NCBI GenBank assembly: GCA_013178415.1
Contig: JABLXA010000001.1
Span: 159,445 to 223,444 of the forward strand
Length of the DNA: 64,000 bases
Direction: 5' to 3'
Origin: Bacillota bacterium
Lineage (GTDB): Bacteria; Bacillota; SHA-98; Ch115
Below, one piece after another: positions 16,040-24,266 of this stretch. The notes beneath the pieces are model-generated. The model saw only the letters and a list, made by a program, of their open reading frames with translations. It did no database searches and had not been told where the DNA came from. The position numbers and the translations under genes were made by a program. The first letter of the stretch is position 1, and the number at the start of each line of letters is the position of its first letter.

Positions 16040-16267
16040 ATGGAAGGCGGGACGGATGATAATCCGGTGATCAAGCAGATAATTGGGGGGGTTGTTGCGG
16101 CGCCCTTTATCTTTGCCGCAGCGCCGATTGGCTTTTTTGTAGGGTTTGCGCCCGTAATCGGAATATTCTCAGAAGACGAAGCCCGCTACTCCATAATGCG
16201 GATTTCTGATGCTGAGTATATGTTCCTTAGGCGTATAGGGATAAGGGAAGCTGTGGTAGTGATGTAA
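16040..16267 (+). CDS. Small membrane protein with C-terminal RIS-EY-FLRRIGI motif (copy B)
   Basis: A 75-residue protein. It has a strong AAGGGGG ribosome binding site about nine bases before ATG. Residues about 11-42 are hydrophobic and glycine/alanine-rich (IIGGVVAAPFIFAAAP and IGFFVGFAPVIGIF), enough for one or two membrane segments. The last 25 residues (MRISDAEYMFLRRIGIREA, ending VVVM) are nearly identical to the end of copy A. Sharing of only the C-terminus between a membrane and a soluble small protein suggests a common partner or target. Function unknown. Confidence 0.65.
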   Translation: MEGGTDDNPVIKQIIGGVVAAPFIFAAAPIGFFVGFAPVIGIFSEDEARYSIMRISDAEYMFLRRIGIREAVVVM

Positions 16268-16488
16268 CGATCATAATAAGGCAAACATCCATGTAGCTGA
16301 ATATGCCCATATGGCCGAGTTGGCACATAGTTGAATCCAAATATAGCCAGATCGATTATTCGGCTAGATTCGCACGCATAGCCAGATGCGAACATATGGC
16401 TATGCGTGCAGCCAGATCTGCCCATATAGCCGACTTCATGTACATAGCAGATCCCCATATATGGTTTGATTGCAGCTGCGGGCCAGAC
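16268..16488. repeat. CATAGCC-rich region with a 13-bp perfect inverted repeat
   Basis: No gene is seen in this spacer between copy B and ychF. GCACGCATAGCCA (16372-16384) and TGGCTATGCGTGC (16397-16409) form a perfect 13-base-pair hairpin with a 12-base loop. Around it are many variants of CATATGGCC and CATATAGCC. There is no T run, so a simple terminator is unlikely. Confidence 0.75.
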
Positions 16489-17586
16489 CTATATGTTGAA
16501 TCTGAAATTCATGATATCGCCATCCTTCACAATATAATCCTTACCTTCTAACCGATAGACCCCACCGCTTCTGACGGCAGCCACTGAGCCTGCATTTTTG
16601 AGATCCTCGAAGGAGACCACCTCGGCTCTTATGAATCCTCTTTCTATGTCTGAATGCACCTTGCCAGCAGCCTTTTTTGCCGTTGTGCCATCCTGGATCG
16701 GCCACGCCTTAACCTCATCCTCCCCCACGGTGAAGAAGGAAATGAGGCCGAGCACCTGATAGACCTTTTTCGACAATTGCCCTATGGCTGGCTCAGTAAT
16801 CCCGTATTCTTGCAGAAACACCTTTTGTTCCTCTCCTGGTAACTCCTGTATTTCCGCTTCAATCTTAGCAGAGAGCTCGATCAGAGGGATATCATGTTCC
16901 GCTAGATAGGCCTTGAGTTTCTCCTTGCCAGGATAAGAATGCTCCAAAAACTGATCCTCACTTAGATTCACCACAATGACTATGGGTTTTAAGGTCAAGA
17001 ACGCATATCCCCTGAGGTTATGCTTTTCCTCTGGCGTCAAAAGTCGATCTAGCCTTTTTCCTTCCTCAAGAAGCGGCTTCGCGCGCTGCAATAATTCAAG
17101 TTCAGCTTCTTCATCCGCGTTTCTTTTCCTTGAATGCTCGAGCCGCTCGATTCTATTCTGTGCGACCTGTAGATCTGCCAGGATAAGGTTTAGATTCAAG
17201 GATTCGATTTCACTAATAGGGTCGATTTCATAGTCTATAGGCAGTGCGCCTGGCACATTTCCAAAGGCGCGAATCACATAGATAAAAGCGTCGACAGTGC
17301 GAAGATAGGACAGAAAACGACTGCAATCAGCCTTAGAGCCGTTCGTGCTAGCTGATAGACCGGGCACATCCGTGATTTGTATTTGGGCATAGGTGGTTTT
17401 GCGTGGTTTGAACATATTTGAGAAAAAATCAATCCTCTCATCTGGCACCTTTGCCATCCGAATCGCCACATCCTGTCTGCCTGGCCGCATTTCCTTCCCA
17501 TACGGTTGATCTCCGCTGTTACCCGCAAGCAGATTAGATAGCGTGGTTTTTCCTGAAAGTGGTGGCCCCACAATTGCTACTTGCAT
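16489..17586 (-). CDS. ychF: YchF/Obg-type P-loop NTPase
   Basis: Ribosome-associated NTPase of the YchF family (which prefers ATP in characterised members). The order is P-loop domain (MQVAIVGPPLSGKTT), DVPGL (G3), VVNLSED in the G4 position, a long helical insertion (about residues 130-185) and a C-terminal TGS domain (FFTVGEDEVKAWPIQDGTTAKKAAGKVHSD ... GKDYIVKDGDIMNFRFN). The length of 365 residues is usual. The P-loop differs from the GLPNVGKST of typical YchF, having GPPLSGKTT, so this is a divergent branch. GAGAGG lies about nine bases before ATG. Confidence 0.88.
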   Translation of the reverse strand: MQVAIVGPPLSGKTTLSNLLAGNSGDQPYGKEMRPGRQDVAIRMAKVPDERIDFFSNMFKPRKTTYAQIQITDVPGLSASTNGSKADCSRFLSYLRTVDAFIYVIRAFGNVPGALPIDYEIDPISEIESLNLNLILADLQVAQNRIERLEHSRKRNADEEAELELLQRAKPLLEEGKRLDRLLTPEEKHNLRGYAFLTLKPIVIVVNLSEDQFLEHSYPGKEKLKAYLAEHDIPLIELSAKIEAEIQELPGEEQKVFLQEYGITEPAIGQLSKKVYQVLGLISFFTVGEDEVKAWPIQDGTTAKKAAGKVHSDIERGFIRAEVVSFEDLKNAGSVAAVRSGGVYRLEGKDYIVKDGDIMNFRFNI

Positions 17587-17852
17587 ATTTCATTGCCTCT
17601 CTCGATATGTCATATTTCCAGAGATTTCATATCTTAGCGTTCCCAACTACAGCCTCATAAAAGGCCAGTCCCCATGGATCTGTCTTCTCATTGATTATAT
17701 AATTATATGGCACGGGGTGATACTGATCAACGTTTCATTGGCCATGTTGTTCGCGGTCCCTGGAAGGACTTACAATATAGGGAATCTAACGGAAAATCTG
17801 ATGATCGAAGAATCTGATGATGCCGCAAAGAATCAGGATAGGAGGGATTTCC

Positions 17853-18890
17853 TTGCTAAATGGTATGATAAACCTCAGGAGTGATACGCAGACGCTGCCC
17901 ACGGAGGAGATGCTGGAGGCGATGGCTAAGGCCCCGCTCGGCGATGATGTCTATGGGGAGGATCCGACTGTGAACGCCCTGGAGGAACTTGCAGCCAGCG
18001 TGGTCGGTAAGGAGGCGGCCTTATTCGTTCCCAGCGGGACAATGGGAAATCTCATCGCCCTCAAGGTGCACACTCGCCATGGGGAGGAAGTCATTCTTGA
18101 GAAGGATAGTCACATTTACTATTACGAGGCCGGCGGCCTGGCGGCCATATGTGGTCTTACCCCGAGGCTCGTCACGGGGCATATGGGCGTTATGGACGCC
18201 AAAGATATAGAAGAAGCGCTGAGACCCTATAACATTCATCACCCTCCAACATCTCTGATCTGCTACGAGAATACTCATAATCGTGCTGGTGGTACGGTGG
18301 TGAGCGTAGAAAAAAGCAAGGAATTATATGAACTTGCCAAAAAGCATGGATTTGCTGTGCACCTGGACGGAGCGCGAATCTTCAATGCCGCCCTCTATCT
18401 TGGCGTAGATGCAAAGGTCCTGGCGAGTTACGCAGACTCTGTGATGTTCTGCCTTTCCAAAGGATTGAGCGCCCCCGTGGGTTCTGTGCTTACTGGTTCT
18501 AAAGATTTCATAAAACGGGCAAGGCATGTGCGAAAAATGCTAGGAGGCGGGATGCGCCAGGCGGGGGTCCTTGCCGCGGCAGGGATAATCGCTATAAGCA
18601 AAATGCGTGACCGGCTCGAGGAGGACCACAAAAATGCTCAGTTGCTAGCAAAAGGGGTTGCGGAAATTCCCGGGCTCACTGTTGACCTGAAGACAGTTCA
18701 GACAAATATGGTGAATGTCAATATCGATCCATCTGTAATGCCACTCTCAACCTTTGTTGACGAACTAGAAAAACGAAGGGTTCTAGTCTCCACCAGGCCT
18801 CCCCGCGGAATACGTCTGGTGACTCACAGACATGTATCCCGCGAGGATATAGAGACCGCATTGGAGGTAATGAAAGAGATACTTGCCTAG
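17853..18890 (+). CDS. ltaE: Low-specificity L-threonine aldolase
   Basis: PLP enzyme that splits threonine or allo-threonine to glycine and acetaldehyde. Motifs: MINLRSDTQTLPTEEM and GDDVYGEDPTVNALEE at the start, SGTMGNLIAL, HLDGARIFNAA with the PLP-contacting Asp, and FCLSKGLSAPVGSVL with the Schiff-base lysine. I chose TTG 17853 because GGAGGG (17841-17846) is six bases in front; the next Met (17865) would be too far away. First gene of a run with RidA, M20 peptidase and sugar-acid genes, all on the plus strand. Confidence 0.92.
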   Translation: MLNGMINLRSDTQTLPTEEMLEAMAKAPLGDDVYGEDPTVNALEELAASVVGKEAALFVPSGTMGNLIALKVHTRHGEEVILEKDSHIYYYEAGGLAAICGLTPRLVTGHMGVMDAKDIEEALRPYNIHHPPTSLICYENTHNRAGGTVVSVEKSKELYELAKKHGFAVHLDGARIFNAALYLGVDAKVLASYADSVMFCLSKGLSAPVGSVLTGSKDFIKRARHVRKMLGGGMRQAGVLAAAGIIAISKMRDRLEEDHKNAQLLAKGVAEIPGLTVDLKTVQTNMVNVNIDPSVMPLSTFVDELEKRRVLVSTRPPRGIRLVTHRHVSREDIETALEVMKEILA

Positions 18891-19008
18891 CTATTGGCCA
18901 GGCGATGAGACGAAGGAATTCCGTTCATTGTGGAGAAGGAAATAGGGAAGTCTAGCTGAAGGCGCACTTGAAAGGCGTCATATTTTTGTTCGGTTTGGGG
19001 GGACCTTG

Positions 19009-19464
19009 ATGGGCGTTGAAGATAAAATAAGGGAATTGGGGTTTGAATTGCCGGAGTGCCCGAAGCCTGTCGCGGCTTATGTGCCGGCGGTCAAGGCCGG
19101 GGAATTTGTCTATGCCTCGGGCCAGACGGCGATAGTTGATGGCAAGCCTGTTCATCCCGGCAAGCTCGGGGCAGGCGTTTCTATCGAGCAAGGTTATGAG
19201 GCCGCCAGGATATGTGCCCTCAGATGCCTTGCTGAGATCAAATCAGTCATCGGCGATCTAGATAAGGTAAAGCAGATCGTGAAGGTAACGGGGTATGTGG
19301 CATCGGGCCCTGGATTCGGCGATCAGCCGAAGGTGGTAAATGGCGCTTCAGAACTCCTCCGTCAGATTTTTGGGACAAAGGGGGAGCATTCGAGATCGGC
19401 TATTGGAGTGGCCGAACTCCCCGGCGGGGCGTGCGTGGAGGTCGAGATCATCGCGCAAGTGTAG
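19009..19464 (+). CDS. RidA family protein
   Basis: Member of the RidA/YjgF/UK114 family, whose characterised members hydrolyse reactive enamine/imine intermediates made by PLP enzymes. It shows YASGQTAIVDGKPVHPGKL, the helix RICALRCLAEIKSVIG and the end HSRSAIGVAELPGGACVEVE, with the conserved arginine and glutamate of the family. The N-terminal region and overall length (about 151 residues) place it in the longer, L-PSP-like YjgH subgroup rather than RidA proper. It lies between threonine aldolase and the peptidase gene, in keeping with amino acid catabolism. GGGGGGA precedes the start. Confidence 0.9.
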   Translation: MGVEDKIRELGFELPECPKPVAAYVPAVKAGEFVYASGQTAIVDGKPVHPGKLGAGVSIEQGYEAARICALRCLAEIKSVIGDLDKVKQIVKVTGYVASGPGFGDQPKVVNGASELLRQIFGTKGEHSRSAIGVAELPGGACVEVEIIAQV

Positions 19465-19476
19465 CGAAGGGGCAGT

Positions 19477-20655
19477 GTGGTCGGAATGGCAGGTGCAGAT
19501 GTCAGTCGCGACGAGATCATCCAGTTGCTGTCGCAACTTATATCGCTGAAAAGCGTCAACCCTCGTGACATGGAAAACCCCGGACCCGATGATGGCGAGC
19601 TACATATGGCAGAGTTCATTGCCAAATGGGGTAAGGATCTTGGTCTGGCTGTGGAGGTTCATGAGGTTCTTCCAAATAGACCCAACGTGATAGTGAAGCT
19701 GGAAGGCAGGGACCCTGAGAAGATAATCCTACTTGAAGGACACATGGATACAGTTCAGGTGGATGGAATGGTCATAGATCCATTTATGGCGAAAACAGCA
19801 GGGGATCGGATCTATGGCCGGGGCGCGTGTGACGCTAAGGGATCGCTGGCCAGCATGATGCTGGCGCTGAAAACAATTGCCTCTTCGCCAGAAAAGATCG
19901 ATGCCTCAGTGGCGCTGGCCGCAGTGGTTGATGAGGAGCACAAGTTTAGGGGAGTGCAAGCCCTGATAGATTCGGGCATGAAGGCTAGCGCGGCTATTGT
20001 CGGTGAGCCAACCGGGCTTGATCTGGTCATTGCCCACAAGGGATGTGCGAGATGGTGGATCACCGCGCATGGTAGGGCGGCTCATAGTTCGCAGCCGCAG
20101 GAAGGAATAAATGCCATATATAAGATGTCTCATGTGATCAAGGCTATTGAGGGCTTGGGAAGGGCTTACATGGCTCGGAGTCACCCTCTAGTTGGTCCAC
20201 CCTTGATCACAGTGACTTTGGTGAAAGGTGGGTCTGGGATCAATACAGTCCCGGATCGGTGTGCCATCAATATAGACAGGCGAACATTGCCCGGCGAGAA
20301 TGCGGATGATGTGATAGGGGAGGTACTAGCTCTCCTTGAGGATTTGAAGCGGAAGGATCCGGAACTAGAAGTGGAGATGGAACCCCCTTATCTTTTTGAT
20401 CCTCCCATGGAGATTTCGCGAGATGAGCCTATTGTAGGGGCGCTTGAGAAGGCAATCATTCGCCTCGGGAGATCTCCCAGGATCACTGGAGCGCCTTATG
20501 GAACTGACGCCAGTAAGCTTGTCAGAGCCGGGATTCCTTCGGTGGTCTTCGGCCCCGGGTCGATTGCAAATGCTCATGCGGCGGATGAATATATAAGTAT
20601 TTCTGAGATAGAAGCGGCAGTAAGGATCCTTGTAGAAGCTATAGCCGATTTCTAA
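19477..20655 (+). CDS. M20 family metallopeptidase (ArgE/DapE/CPG2-like)
   Basis: Zinc-dependent amidohydrolase/peptidase. The family zinc ligands and catalytic residues are visible in order: LLEGHMDTVQVDG (His, Asp), GRGACDAKGSLA (bridging Asp), VVDEEHKFRG (catalytic Glu and ligand Glu), VGEPTGL (ligand), IAHKGCARW and the final His in ANAHAADEYI. A dimerisation domain lies in the middle (about residues 185-295). The best start is GTG 19477 or ATG 19486, twelve or more bases after ridA. Substrate could be an N-acyl amino acid or dipeptide. Confidence 0.88.
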   Translation: MVGMAGADVSRDEIIQLLSQLISLKSVNPRDMENPGPDDGELHMAEFIAKWGKDLGLAVEVHEVLPNRPNVIVKLEGRDPEKIILLEGHMDTVQVDGMVIDPFMAKTAGDRIYGRGACDAKGSLASMMLALKTIASSPEKIDASVALAAVVDEEHKFRGVQALIDSGMKASAAIVGEPTGLDLVIAHKGCARWWITAHGRAAHSSQPQEGINAIYKMSHVIKAIEGLGRAYMARSHPLVGPPLITVTLVKGGSGINTVPDRCAINIDRRTLPGENADDVIGEVLALLEDLKRKDPELEVEMEPPYLFDPPMEISRDEPIVGALEKAIIRLGRSPRITGAPYGTDASKLVRAGIPSVVFGPGSIANAHAADEYISISEIEAAVRILVEAIADF

Positions 20656-20690
20656 TCATTGCCCAGATATCTTTAACGGAGGTGTAACTG

Positions 20691-21674
20691 ATGTATGATC
20701 TTGTTACCTTCGGCGAAGCGATGGTGAGGCTCTCGCCACCGGATTTCAAGAGGATCGAGCAGGCAAGCTCCTTTGACGTTCAGGTAGGCGGAGGGGAGCT
20801 CAACGTAGCCGTCGCTGCGAGCCGACTAGGGCTCAAGACGGCCTATGTTACCCGCGTCCCGAAAAATCCTCTAGGACGGCTTATAGTTAACAAGGCTAGA
20901 GAGCATGGAATTGACACTTCGCACGTTGTATGGGCCGAAGATGGCCGAGCGGGGATCTATTTTCTCGAGCTTGGGGCGGCTCCCAGGGCCAGTAGCGTGG
21001 TTTATGACCGGGCTGGTTCCTCCATCAGCTTGATAAAGCCCGGGGAAGTGAATTGGGATGAGGTTTTCAAAGGGGCAAAGGCATTCCATGTAAGCGGCAT
21101 AACTCCCGCCCTCAGCAAATCGGCGGCCGATGTCACCATGGAGGCGCTCAAAAGCGCCAAGGCGGCCGGATGCAAGGTGAGCTTTGACCTGAATTATCGC
21201 GCCAAACTCTGGGCTGAAGAGGAAGCCAACAAGTGCATGGTTCCGATGATGGAGTATGTGGATGTCCTGATTACCACTGAAGAAGATACATACCGTGTAT
21301 TTCGGATCAAGGACGAAACTTATGAGAAGGTGGCGGAAAAGTTGCACGAGACCTTCGGATTTGATGTAGTGACCATAACTCTGCGGGAAACGCCGTCGGT
21401 CTGGAGGAATAAGTGGACGGCTATTGCCTATCATAATGGCAGGTTTTATACCGATAGGACCTATGATGTCGAGATTGTGGATAGGGTAGGGGCTGGCGAT
21501 TCTTACAGCGCGGGATTCATTTATGGATATCTTACCGGCGATGTAGACAAGGGAGTCAAATATGGTAATGCCCTGGCGGCTTTGAAGCATACAATTCCAG
21601 GAGATCTGAACTGGGTTACTTTAGAGGAAGTTGAAGCCCAGCTCAAAGGGGCGGGGCTTAGGATCAGCAGGTAA
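20691..21674 (+). CDS. kdgK: PfkB family sugar kinase, probable 2-keto-3-deoxygluconate kinase
   Basis: Ribokinase-like kinase that probably phosphorylates 2-keto-3-deoxygluconate. It begins DLVTFGEAMVRLSPPDF, has VQVGGGELNVAVAASRLG (substrate lid region) and the PfkB signature VDRVGAGDSYSAGFIYG with the catalytic Asp. The next gene is KDPG aldolase, which would use the product, so the pair makes pyruvate and glyceraldehyde-3-phosphate from KDG. GGAGGTG lies upstream of ATG. The substrate call rests on this pairing. Confidence 0.88.
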   Translation: MYDLVTFGEAMVRLSPPDFKRIEQASSFDVQVGGGELNVAVAASRLGLKTAYVTRVPKNPLGRLIVNKAREHGIDTSHVVWAEDGRAGIYFLELGAAPRASSVVYDRAGSSISLIKPGEVNWDEVFKGAKAFHVSGITPALSKSAADVTMEALKSAKAAGCKVSFDLNYRAKLWAEEEANKCMVPMMEYVDVLITTEEDTYRVFRIKDETYEKVAEKLHETFGFDVVTITLRETPSVWRNKWTAIAYHNGRFYTDRTYDVEIVDRVGAGDSYSAGFIYGYLTGDVDKGVKYGNALAALKHTIPGDLNWVTLEEVEAQLKGAGLRISR

Positions 21675-21761
21675 AGGATTGTGATAGGGACTAGCGGATA
21701 TATGGCCGCGTTGTCGAGGACGGCGCGAGCCAAGTGAACAATAGCCCGGGAGGTATTAGAT

Positions 21762-22409
21762 ATGGATTCACGGGACATTCATCTCAAGACTATGATAGAT
21801 ACTGGAGTTGTAGCGATAATTCGCGCGCAGAGTTCTGATGAGCTCGTGGATGTAGCAACCGCCTTGAAGAATGGAGGCCTGAAGGCCATAGAGGTTACCA
21901 TGACGACACCAGGCGCTTTGGATGTGATATCCCAGGTGGCAAAACAGATGGGTGATGAGGTCATCATAGGTGTTGGGTCTGTTTTGGACAGTGAAACAGC
22001 GAGAATGGCCATCCTTGCCGGCGCCCAGTTCGTCGTATCTCCGGTCTTGAACCGAGACGTGATCGCGCTTTGCAAGAGATATAGCAAGGTGGTCGTCCCG
22101 GGGGCATTCTCGCCGACAGAAATACTGGCTGCCTGGGAAGCGGGGGCTGATGTGGTGAAGGTCTTCCCTGCCACCCGCCTGGGACCAAGTTTCTTCAAGG
22201 ATATAAAAGGCCCTCTGCCTCAGATCCGGTTGAGTCCGACTGGAGGCGTGAATCTCGAAAATGCGGGGGATTTCATCAAGGCAGGGGCTTCATTCGTTGG
22301 AGTCGGGACTGCCCTCGTTGATAAAAAGATGATAGCTGAGAGGCGCTGGGATGACCTATCTGCTCTCGCGCGCAAATACCTGGAGGTCGTTAGGGCTGCG
22401 CGGCAGTAG
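21762..22409 (+). CDS. eda: 2-keto-3-deoxy-6-phosphogluconate aldolase
   Basis: Class I aldolase splitting KDPG (or 4-hydroxy-2-oxoglutarate) into pyruvate and glyceraldehyde-3-phosphate (or glyoxylate). Family residues: KAIEVTMTTPGAL (catalytic Glu), GVGSVLD, FVVSPVLN, ADVVKVFPATRLGPSF (Schiff-base Lys) and LSPTGGVNLEN (phosphate loop). 215 residues, standard length. A GGGAGG site precedes ATG. It is the last gene of the ltaE-ridA-M20-kdgK-eda run and is followed by a terminator hairpin. Confidence 0.93.
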   Translation: MDSRDIHLKTMIDTGVVAIIRAQSSDELVDVATALKNGGLKAIEVTMTTPGALDVISQVAKQMGDEVIIGVGSVLDSETARMAILAGAQFVVSPVLNRDVIALCKRYSKVVVPGAFSPTEILAAWEAGADVVKVFPATRLGPSFFKDIKGPLPQIRLSPTGGVNLENAGDFIKAGASFVGVGTALVDKKMIAERRWDDLSALARKYLEVVRAARQ

Positions 22410-22448
22410 GACAATACATATCCGTTACGTTTTGCCCCGGCATATAAC

Positions 22449-22482
22449 AAGGAGCGGATTAGAATAAGAGTCCGCTCCTTTA
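22449..22482. terminator. Bidirectional rho-independent terminator
   Basis: AAGGAGCGGA (22449-22458) and TCCGCTCCTT (22471-22480) form a perfect ten-base-pair stem with a T-rich run on the plus strand. It sits between the convergent eda and YhcH-like genes and can serve both. Confidence 0.85.
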
Positions 22483-22497
22483 TCATCGAATCCTTTG

Positions 22498-23004
22498 TTA
22501 TCGAATCTCATCCACCGCGATCTTGAGGCAGATCTTATTTGCAACCTCCGGGGAGATACTCATGATCCCGGGGCCGTGGGCATCTTCTGGGAAGAATACC
22601 GCCACAAAGCCAGGCGTCAGGATAACTTTCTGATGCTCTTGAGGGACTGCAAAGAATTGGATATCGCGCTCAGCGGAGTAGTTGTCAACCGGCTTGCAAT
22701 CTGCCGCATCAGCCCAGAGGATTGTCTCACTACTTGATAGGACAATCTGGAAATCCACGTACTCGCGGTGAGCCTCCATGAGCTTCTCTTCGGCGGGCAC
22801 TGTCATATAGCGTGTCAGGACTGCGCAAATACGCTCTCCATCCACGGAAAACCTGCGTGATTCACCAGGCCCGAGGGAATGTAGTATCGCCAGGGCCTCT
22901 TTTTCTGTGCCATTGACGCATCCTTTCAAAAATTCCAATCCCTTTTTCATTGCAGGTGAGTCAGTCATCTGGAGTCCTATTCTATCTAACCTTGCAAAAA
23001 GCAT
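22498..23004 (-). CDS. YhcH/YjgK/YiaL family cupin-like protein (EbgC family)
   Basis: Beta-sandwich protein of the YhcH/YiaL/EbgC (DUF386) family, found in sugar-acid and sialic-acid catabolic clusters. Conserved features: LMEAHREYVDFQIVLSSSE with the metal-binding His/Glu, and FFPEDAHGPG with a second His. The protein has a longer N-terminus than usual (about 25 residues). AAGGAGG precedes ATG. A role as sugar-phosphate anomerase or beta-galactosidase accessory subunit is known for some members, but none can be assigned here. Confidence 0.85.
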   Translation of the reverse strand: MLFARLDRIGLQMTDSPAMKKGLEFLKGCVNGTEKEALAILHSLGPGESRRFSVDGERICAVLTRYMTVPAEEKLMEAHREYVDFQIVLSSSETILWADAADCKPVDNYSAERDIQFFAVPQEHQKVILTPGFVAVFFPEDAHGPGIMSISPEVANKICLKIAVDEIR

Positions 23005-23040
23005 CTCATTGCCTCCTTAATGCTAGCAGATAATCTGGCC

Positions 23041-23232
23041 CTCCGCGAGATCCTGTTATATATCATCGAGGCAGCCATATGAACAATGATTTCGACATAT
23101 TCGCCAGAAAACGCAAGATTCCTGCAAGAGCATTGCCCCGGCAGGAAATCCGCAAGTAATGGCGAATCATTGGGTGCGGGTCTGAATATCCGGTGGAAGA
23201 ATACCGTGACAAGGCCAGAGGTCAGATCAGCT
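23041..23232 (-). pseudogene. Decayed fragment resembling the YhcH-like gene
   Basis: The plus-strand string TGGAAGAATACCG (23194-23206) and its surroundings repeat the sequence at 22588-22621 in degenerate form. Read on the minus strand it gives LTSGLVTVFFHR, against LTPGFVAVFFPED in the intact gene at 22498-23004. The fragment has no start, since the OppF gene occupies that side. It may be a left-over of a second copy displaced by rearrangement. Confidence 0.35.
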
Positions 23233-23234
23233 TC

Positions 23235-24266
23235 TCATATCTCCACCCCTCGCAACTTAAGTTCTTCAGCTAGATGACACGCTACATAATGGCCGGGCCT
23301 TATTTCGCGAAGCGGGGGGATCTCTTCGCCGCATAGCTTTTCCTGGTAGACGCATCGCGGGTGGAAATAGCATCCCGTTGGTGGATTTATGGGAGATGGC
23401 ACATTGCCCTTTAGGAGGATCCGTTCTCTCCTATAATCAGGATCTGGCACCGGCACAGCTGATAGAAGCGCCTCAGTGTAAGGATGCATAGGGCTACTAT
23501 AGAGTTCGTTCGTGTCGGCAAGTTCGATCACTCGCCCCAGGTACATTACCGTGACGCGGTTTGAGATGTGTTGGACAACGGAGAGATCATGCGCGATGAA
23601 AAGGTATGTGAGGCCAAATTGTCTTTGAAGTTCCTCGAGCAAATTCAGCACTTGACCCTGGATCGAAACATCAAGCGCTGACACAGGTTCATCACATACA
23701 ATCAGACGGGGATTTAGAGCAAGCGCTCGCGCTATACCTATACGTTGACGCTGCCCGCCGGAAAATTCATGAGGATAGCGCCGCATGTGTTCGGGACGAA
23801 GGCCTACGGCCTCAAGAATCTGGCTTACCCTTTCCTCGGCCTCTTTTCCTTTTGCTTTGCCATGGATTATGAGGGGCTCCTTTACTATATCACCTACGCT
23901 CATCCTGGGATTCAGAGAAGAATTGGGATCCTGGAATATCATGGCGATCTCCTGCCTGATCATTTTCATCTCTGCAGGCCCAAGCTTAAGGAGGTCCACA
24001 AAACTCGATTCTCCATTCTGGGAGAGAATACGGCTTTTGAACTCTATCGTGCCAGCAGTCGGTTCGATCAGGCGAATTATACACCTTCCAGTGGTGGTCT
24101 TACCACAGCCGCTTTCCCCGACCAGGCCCAATGTTTCACCTTCCTTGATAAAGAGATCGACCCCATCTACGGCCTTCACATAGCCCGCTATAGTCTGAAG
24201 AATGCCACTGCGAATCGGAAAGTATTTCTTAAGACCTTTTACCCTTAGCATGATATCATCAGGCAT
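23235..24266 (-). CDS. oppF: Oligopeptide-type ABC transporter ATP-binding protein (OppF-like)
   Basis: One of two ATPases of the Opp/Dpp-type importer encoded at 23-29.6 kb. It has Walker [11 protein letters not shown]-loop, signature [14 protein letters not shown], Walker [13 protein letters not shown], and the oligopeptide-family C-terminal region with [14 protein letters not shown] cysteines. 343 residues. Its start overlaps the end of oppD by eight bases, so they are translated together. The order on the minus strand is binding protein, oppB, oppC, oppD, oppF. Confidence 0.95.
   Translation of the reverse strand: MPDDIMLRVKGLKKYFPIRSGILQTIAGYVKAVDGVDLFIKEGETLGLVGESGCGKTTTGRCIIRLIEPTAGTIEFKSRILSQNGESSFVDLLKLGPAEMKMIRQEIAMIFQDPNSSLNPRMSVGDIVKEPLIIHGKAKGKEAEERVSQILEAVGLRPEHMRRYPHEFSGGQRQRIGIARALALNPRLIVCDEPVSALDVSIQGQVLNLLEELQRQFGLTYLFIAHDLSVVQHISNRVTVMYLGRVIELADTNELYSSPMHPYTEALLSAVPVPDPDYRRERILLKGNVPSPINPPTGCYFHPRCVYQEKLCGEEIPPLREIRPGHYVACHLAEELKLRGVEI

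Noticed and set aside
16186-16551. Frames on both strands across the CATAGCC-rich spacer
   Set aside because: Repetitive composition, no ribosome binding sites, and overlap with copy B and ychF on the wrong frames.
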